From NCBI RefSeq assembly GCF_003144245.1, contig NW_020289986.1, forward strand, positions 372,001-436,000: a DNA stretch of 64,000 nucleotides. The letters are read 5' to 3'. The stretch is from Jaminaea rosea (taxonomy: Eukaryota > Basidiomycota > Exobasidiomycetes > Microstromatales). The position numbers were made by a program, and so were the translations under genes. Under the pieces are notes generated by a model. The model was not told the DNA's origin, did no database searches, and was given only the letters and a program-made list of their open reading frames with translations. Positions 59,790 to 64,000 of the stretch are shown piece by piece; within the stretch, counting starts at the first letter, position 1, and each line of letters starts with the position of its first letter.

Positions 59790-60357
59790 CTTTGCAACGT
59801 TGGACGGGAAAAGGTGTTTGGCGATAGAGGTAAGACGAGAGGCCAGCTTAGCGAGAGTAAGGTCAAGCCGACTGGTTAATGTTGGTGAAGAGAAGAGTAG
59901 AAAGGAAGAAAAAGGGTGCAGCGCAGCACACCGTGTGCTTTGCCTCTCTTCCAGTCGGCGATCTCGACCCTCGACGAGCGTTGGGGCCTGAGCTGAGGCT
60001 CAGCTGTGTGACGACGGGCTGGCCAGCCAAGCAGGCAGGGCGGAGCCACGGCGGCGCGGGAGGACCAACGGCGGGATGTTCGTTGCTCAGCTCGCGCGCT
60101 GCAGTGGCTGCCTTTGGCCTGCCTTGCCGCGATGACGTTGCAGTCCTTCCTGCCGTTTGCTCTTGCACACGAGGGCGACGGCAGCGTGGAGCCGATAACA
60201 GATGGCGGCGCCACGGTTCAGCGTTGTCATCTCCAGCCAGAATGGATCATCACGAGTGAAATGAAATGGAGCACAGTCTACTGAGCATCTATTGACAGTT
60301 CAGAACGTATTTGTCGTGATCATCGTCATCGTCATCGTCGTCGTCGTCGCTCTTCGT
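59790..60357. other. Intergenic region upstream of 6-phosphogluconate dehydrogenase
   Basis: A 568-nt spacer. The left part is promoter for the minus-strand dehydrogenase gene and the right part is 3' UTR of the 5-phosphatase gene. It contains the trinucleotide repeat listed next. Confidence 0.5.
60317..60350. repeat. (TCATCG)n/(TCG)n trinucleotide microsatellite
   Basis: TCATCG units pass into pure TCG units just beyond the stop codon of the 5-phosphatase gene, so in its 3' UTR. Confidence 0.8.
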
Positions 60358-63300
60358 TTATGGCGTTGCAACGCTAGCATAAAACCGTCTCGCTTCCTCA
60401 AGCAGCTCCCCAATCTTCCCCTGTCCCCTCGCTGCCTCCTCGATCCTGACCACCTCCCTCTTCTCTCGGTCTACTCGCTTCACTTGAAACTCGTATACAC
60501 AGCTCACAGGGCGATGATCGCTGATCTGAAGCTCGGACCAGCTGCGGTACTGCAGACACTTCACCCGTGGGGTCGAGCTCTCGTCTTCGCCTGCCAAGGC
60601 ATCGCGATAAAGCAATCGATCGCACCAAGCCGGCGCCCTCTTCTTCTCACTCGAGTCGTAGGTTCCCGATCCGCGGTCAAACTTGTACGTCGGACCCCAC
60701 TCCTTCTCCCCGGCTTCTCTAAAGCCTCTAAGCCTGAAAGTGGGAGCATTCTTGCGTAGCTCTAGTGTGAGCTGATCCCTCTCCTGCAGTAGGGGCCAGT
60801 CACGGCGCTCAATTGCGTTGATGACTTGTGAGCGGGGTAGGTCGATGCGATAGTTGAGGTCACCGCCGAGGAAGACGAGCTCATGATCTAGGACGAGCTG
60901 ACCGTCGCCGCCGGAGACGTAGACAACATCCGCGTCCGCAGCACCACCACCATCGCTGCCATCCGAGATGCTGGCCGGGAGAGCCTCCGCCTCCATGATC
61001 TGCGCCACATCGGCATTTCGCTGCTTGACGTGCTTCTGTCCCGCAGCCAAGTGAGCATTGATGAAGCAGCAGCTCGTGTCGTCTATCGTCACACGACTCA
61101 AGATAGCCCCCTTATTACCCCACCGCCCGCCCAATCCGCACTTGATGGTCGAGAGGCCTACATCCCTCACGCTGTGCATCTGATCGGACCGGACGAACAT
61201 GCAGCTAAGGAGGCCAACGAGAGTCTCAGTGTGAACTGTCGTATAAGGTACGTCCGGGGGCATGGCGAGACGAATGCTCTGGATGAGCCTGGACTGCCAT
61301 TCACGATACTGGTGACTGATCCTCTCGTTCACTTGGGTCTTTGCCCGGCTCTTCCCCTTGGTAGCATTAAGCAGCATGCTCTTCGCAGTAAGCGACTTGT
61401 CCTCTAGATCGACCACCTCCTGGAAACCGATGTAGATCAAGTCCGGCGGGGTGTTCGAGGAGGCGAGCACCTGAGGGAGCCAGTCCATTGCAGTGACGGA
61501 GCCGTTGAGCGCCGACGCGGGGGCGGCGTCGATGTTGAATGTGATGTGCAGCGATCTCAGCCGGCGATACGTGGAGAATTCGCCCACTCGCTTCGCAAGA
61601 CGATGAGCTATGTAGTCATGCGTGAGGGTGCCATCCCATATTTCGACGCGATAGTCCATCCCTGCGCTTGCGACGGGCAGCGCCAGTGCGTCCGCCTCAT
61701 CGCTGGCCTGGTTGCCGCCGCCACCCTCGCGCAGCGCCGTCGTGTCTACCCAAATGGCGTTCACGCCGTGCTTGTGCGCTGGCCAGGATTTGATGACCTG
61801 CCAGTGTTGCCCCTCAAGGTAGGACGGCTGATACACCGTAATCCTCCCGCTACGATTCCCGGCCCAGAGGAAGGTGCCCACGCCGCAGAGGGCGGTGAAG
61901 CCCAGCACATTCAGCTTTTGAACAGCGACACAGATCATCTTCTTGCGATCCCATACAGAGATGTGCCCGCTATCGTGCCCTAGGTAGGCGCGAGAAGGAT
62001 CGGACTGGAGAAGCGTGCCGCAGGAGATGGCCCCGATAGGACCGCTGCTGCTTGCTTTGGCCATGTCGCCTAATCCGATCGGGCGCGAAGTGGCATGGAA
62101 GGGCTGTGTGAGCGAGGTCGGGTTCAGGATCTTGATGCGGAGCTGTTCCTTGGTGTGCGATTGGCTACTGGAGCGATGCCCATTCGATCCGATGCCCGCG
62201 ACTGCGGCGGAGGCTGAGTGTATGCCGCCTGCTAGACCGCCCCCGACTACGCCGCTGGCAGACAGAGGTGGCGATGTGACGCCAACCCCTCCTCCGCCAG
62301 CGCATACCCACAGCTGATGCCCCAAAGCCAGCACGACTGCTGTTTTCTCAAGCGCAATTCTCTGCGACACCGGCTGTCTTGCCAGATCGAGGTGCCCCTT
62401 CTCCTTCGCGGCCGACCAGATGCAAATCTTCCCCGACTCATCCATGGTCAACATGTCTCCTCCCATCCTCTCCATCAGCACGACAGGTGCGGTATGCACG
62501 TTCTGTCGCACGTTCGTTACCAAGGCGTGTGCGATGTCCATCTCCCAAATTTGACCTTCCTTAGTCCCGCACCAGAGGAAGCGCCCCTCATTCCTCTCAT
62601 CGGGCCTGAAAGCCATCGTTGTGATCTTTACCTCCTTCCCACCTTTTTCTGCCACGAGACTGCAAAGCTTTTCTGAGGTTGAGGTGGCGGTCGGACCCAC
62701 GCGGTAGACGCGGACTTTGTCACCTGATGCGAGGCATATTGTGTGCCCTGCCACAGCTGAGCAAGTAACGTGCTTCGAAGTGGCGTAACGGCGTGGGCTG
62801 AAGAAAGGGGGGCGACGATTTGCCCGTGAGGCATCGGGCAGGGTGTCTGCTGTTGAGTATGCGAGGGGAGGAGGTGCTGTGGTTGCTGGTAGGCGAGCGC
62901 TGTTGGCAGCTGCGGAGGACGAGGCAAGACTGAGGGAGGACGAGGCGACAGGGATCTCGAGATCGTCCTCGTCGTCGGACGAGGATGAGTCGCCCACAGC
63001 TGCGGAGGAATTGGAGGCACTTCGTGTCATGGTAGAGGACCCTTGCGTCCTTAAGACCGCGGATCGCAGAGGCGGAGGGAGCGGTGAAGTTGACGGGGTG
63101 GCTCCATTGCTGCGATGGAATGAATGCGCCTCGGCAGGAAGGGAACGGGAAGGGACCGGCGGCGGCTGGAGGACAGCTCGTGGCGCTGCTGCTACACGTT
63201 GGATGTTCGGCGAGGATGAGGGCAAAGGCGGCGCAGGGATAGGGCGAGGACTTGCCGATTGAACTGTCTCCGGCGAGAGGACAGGCGGAGGAGAAAGGAT

Positions 63301-64000
63301 GGTGCTGGATGTAGGGTGTACTCGGCGTGGCGGGGGCGGAGGAATGGGTATTGAGTTGCTACTGATGTCGTTATTTCGGGTATCGATGGAGTCGCCGGGG
63401 TCATCAGCCCATTGCAGGGCCGCAGAGACGTCAGAGAAGCTGGAGAGGGAGACGTCCCGCGAGGGCGGCGGGGGCGGTACTCTTGCGTCTATGCGGGGTG
63501 GAGCAGAGGCAGGCTGTGCAGTCGAAGGACGGGGTGTCGATACAACAGTGTTGAGCTCCGGCTTTGTGTCAAGCTGTGACAGCCCAGCTGCAGGGGCTGT
63601 CGCTATTGCGCTCGGCGATCGACTGAACGCTGTTGGCTTCGGAGGTCGCGGAGGCGGCGGTCTGCGGGAAGACGTAGCGGCAGGCTTTGCCTCCAAAGAC
63701 CCCAACGAAGGCTCGATCGCCATTTCTTCGCCTCTCATTTGGTCGCCGTTGCCATTGGAATGGACTTGTCTCGCCCCAAATTCATTGAAGGCGTGAGGGA
63801 GGTGTAGGCTGCTATGGCTAGGGCTCGAGCGGGTGAGCAAAGATGCCGTGTTGCCGGGCTTTGATGCTGGGAGTGTCACGGACGACGACGACGCCGCTGC
63901 GGATGATGCTGCTTGGGATGGGCCCGCAAGCTTCTCGAAGCGCGAGCGCAGATCTGCGAATGCCAAGTGTACGGGCGACGAGGGGCTGGCATCGTCGTTA
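60358..64000 (-). CDS. Inositol polyphosphate 5-phosphatase with WD40 domain (5' end outside window)
   Basis: One long open exon runs off the right edge. About 1,214 residues are visible, in frame to the last base (…PSSPVHLAFADLRSRFEKL). The visible N-terminal 400 residues are disordered and Pro/Ser-rich with many PPPPP-type SH3/WW-ligand stretches. WD40-like repeats follow (FLWCGTKEGQIWEMDIAH, AYLGHDSGHISVWDRKKM, FLWAGNRSGRITVYQ, VASAGMDYRVEIWDG). The C-terminal catalytic domain holds DLIYIGFQEVVDL, GNKGAILSRV, NAHLAAGQ, FLGGDLNYRID, PTYKFDRGSGTYDSSEKKR, PAWCDR and SDHRPV, all the catalytic blocks. It should remove the 5-phosphate from PI(4,5)P2 or PI(3,4,5)P3. The WD40 plus 5-phosphatase layout recalls plant 5PTase12-14 and is unlike yeast Inp51-53, which have a Sac domain instead. 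Confidence 0.93.
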   Translation of the reverse strand, partial: NDDASPSSPVHLAFADLRSRFEKLAGPSQAASSAAASSSSVTLPASKPGNTASLLTRSSPSHSSLHLPHAFNEFGARQVHSNGNGDQMRGEEMAIEPSLGSLEAKPAATSSRRPPPPRPPKPTAFSRSPSAIATAPAAGLSQLDTKPELNTVVSTPRPSTAQPASAPPRIDARVPPPPPSRDVSLSSFSDVSAALQWADDPGDSIDTRNNDISSNSIPIPPPPPRRVHPTSSTILSPPPVLSPETVQSASPRPIPAPPLPSSSPNIQRVAAAPRAVLQPPPVPSRSLPAEAHSFHRSNGATPSTSPLPPPLRSAVLRTQGSSTMTRSASNSSAAVGDSSSSDDEDDLEIPVASSSLSLASSSAAANSARLPATTAPPPLAYSTADTLPDASRANRRPPFFSPRRYATSKHVTCSAVAGHTICLASGDKVRVYRVGPTATSTSEKLCSLVAEKGGKEVKITTMAFRPDERNEGRFLWCGTKEGQIWEMDIAHALVTNVRQNVHTAPVVLMERMGGDMLTMDESGKICIWSAAKEKGHLDLARQPVSQRIALEKTAVVLALGHQLWVCAGGGGVGVTSPPLSASGVVGGGLAGGIHSASAAVAGIGSNGHRSSSQSHTKEQLRIKILNPTSLTQPFHATSRPIGLGDMAKASSSGPIGAISCGTLLQSDPSRAYLGHDSGHISVWDRKKMICVAVQKLNVLGFTALCGVGTFLWAGNRSGRITVYQPSYLEGQHWQVIKSWPAHKHGVNAIWVDTTALREGGGGNQASDEADALALPVASAGMDYRVEIWDGTLTHDYIAHRLAKRVGEFSTYRRLRSLHITFNIDAAPASALNGSVTAMDWLPQVLASSNTPPDLIYIGFQEVVDLEDKSLTAKSMLLNATKGKSRAKTQVNERISHQYREWQSRLIQSIRLAMPPDVPYTTVHTETLVGLLSCMFVRSDQMHSVRDVGLSTIKCGLGGRWGNKGAILSRVTIDDTSCCFINAHLAAGQKHVKQRNADVAQIMEAEALPASISDGSDGGGAADADVVYVSGGDGQLVLDHELVFLGGDLNYRIDLPRSQVINAIERRDWPLLQERDQLTLELRKNAPTFRLRGFREAGEKEWGPTYKFDRGSGTYDSSEKKRAPAWCDRLLYRDALAGEDESSTPRVKCLQYRSWSELQISDHRPVSCVYEFQVKRVDREKREVVRIEEAARGQGKIGELLEEARRFYASVATP

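Overview
The window is nuclear DNA from a fungus. It is GC-rich and protein-coding. The genes are compact and monocistronic, and most have zero to five short introns (about 70-130 nt) with GTGAGT-like donors. The gene set includes a class IV chitin synthase, a fungalysin metalloprotease, a MUB1/SamB-type MYND protein, a fungal GATA factor, a DCR2-type phosphoesterase and an LDB/Mfg1-type cofactor. With the intron-poor, serine- and alanine-rich long proteins, this fits a basidiomycete, probably Ustilaginomycotina (smut-like). I cannot name a genus from the sequence alone. I saw no tRNA, rRNA, CRISPR array or intact transposable element.

Layout, left to right. 1-1758 (-): N-terminal part of a large protein, possibly the PI 4-kinase STT4, running off the left edge. 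2498-4364 (-): secreted, single-pass membrane protein with a Cys-rich ectodomain and a cytoplasmic SH3 domain. 6458-11304 (-): class IV chitin synthase. 13225-14354 (+): degenerate metallo-beta-lactamase-fold protein. 14590-19991 (+): very large disordered Ser-rich protein. 20605-21979 (+): LIM-domain-binding family cofactor. 22252-25614 (+): Sac-domain phosphoinositide phosphatase of the Sac2/INPP5F type. 27211-31748 (+): a Sec14/CRAL-TRIO domain fused to an IML2/TTC39 domain, the most unusual gene here. 32202-33623 (+): GNAT-like acyltransferase. 33715-35752 (-): PDCD2/TSR4 chaperone. 36287-37876 (+): eIF4A3/FAL1 DEAD-box helicase. 38484-42751 (+): MUB1/SamB. 42752-47361: a 4.6 kb gene desert. 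47362-49314 (+): GATA factor. 50069-52513 (+): DCR2-like phosphoesterase. 52695-53679 (-): short-chain dehydrogenase. 54037-56488 (-): fungalysin. 56831-57622 (+): UBC12. 57853-59789 (-): 6-phosphogluconate dehydrogenase. 60358 to the right edge (-): WD40-containing inositol polyphosphate 5-phosphatase.

The genes do not form a classical metabolic cluster. Several act on phosphoinositides or membrane lipids (Sac phosphatase, 5-phosphatase, Sec14-IML2 fusion, and STT4 if that call holds). Others act in protein homeostasis (MUB1, UBC12, TSR4) or cell-surface biology (chitin synthase, SH3 membrane protein, fungalysin). Exon structures were built by hand from GT-AG signals, reading phase and family similarity. 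All protein lengths assume those splices.
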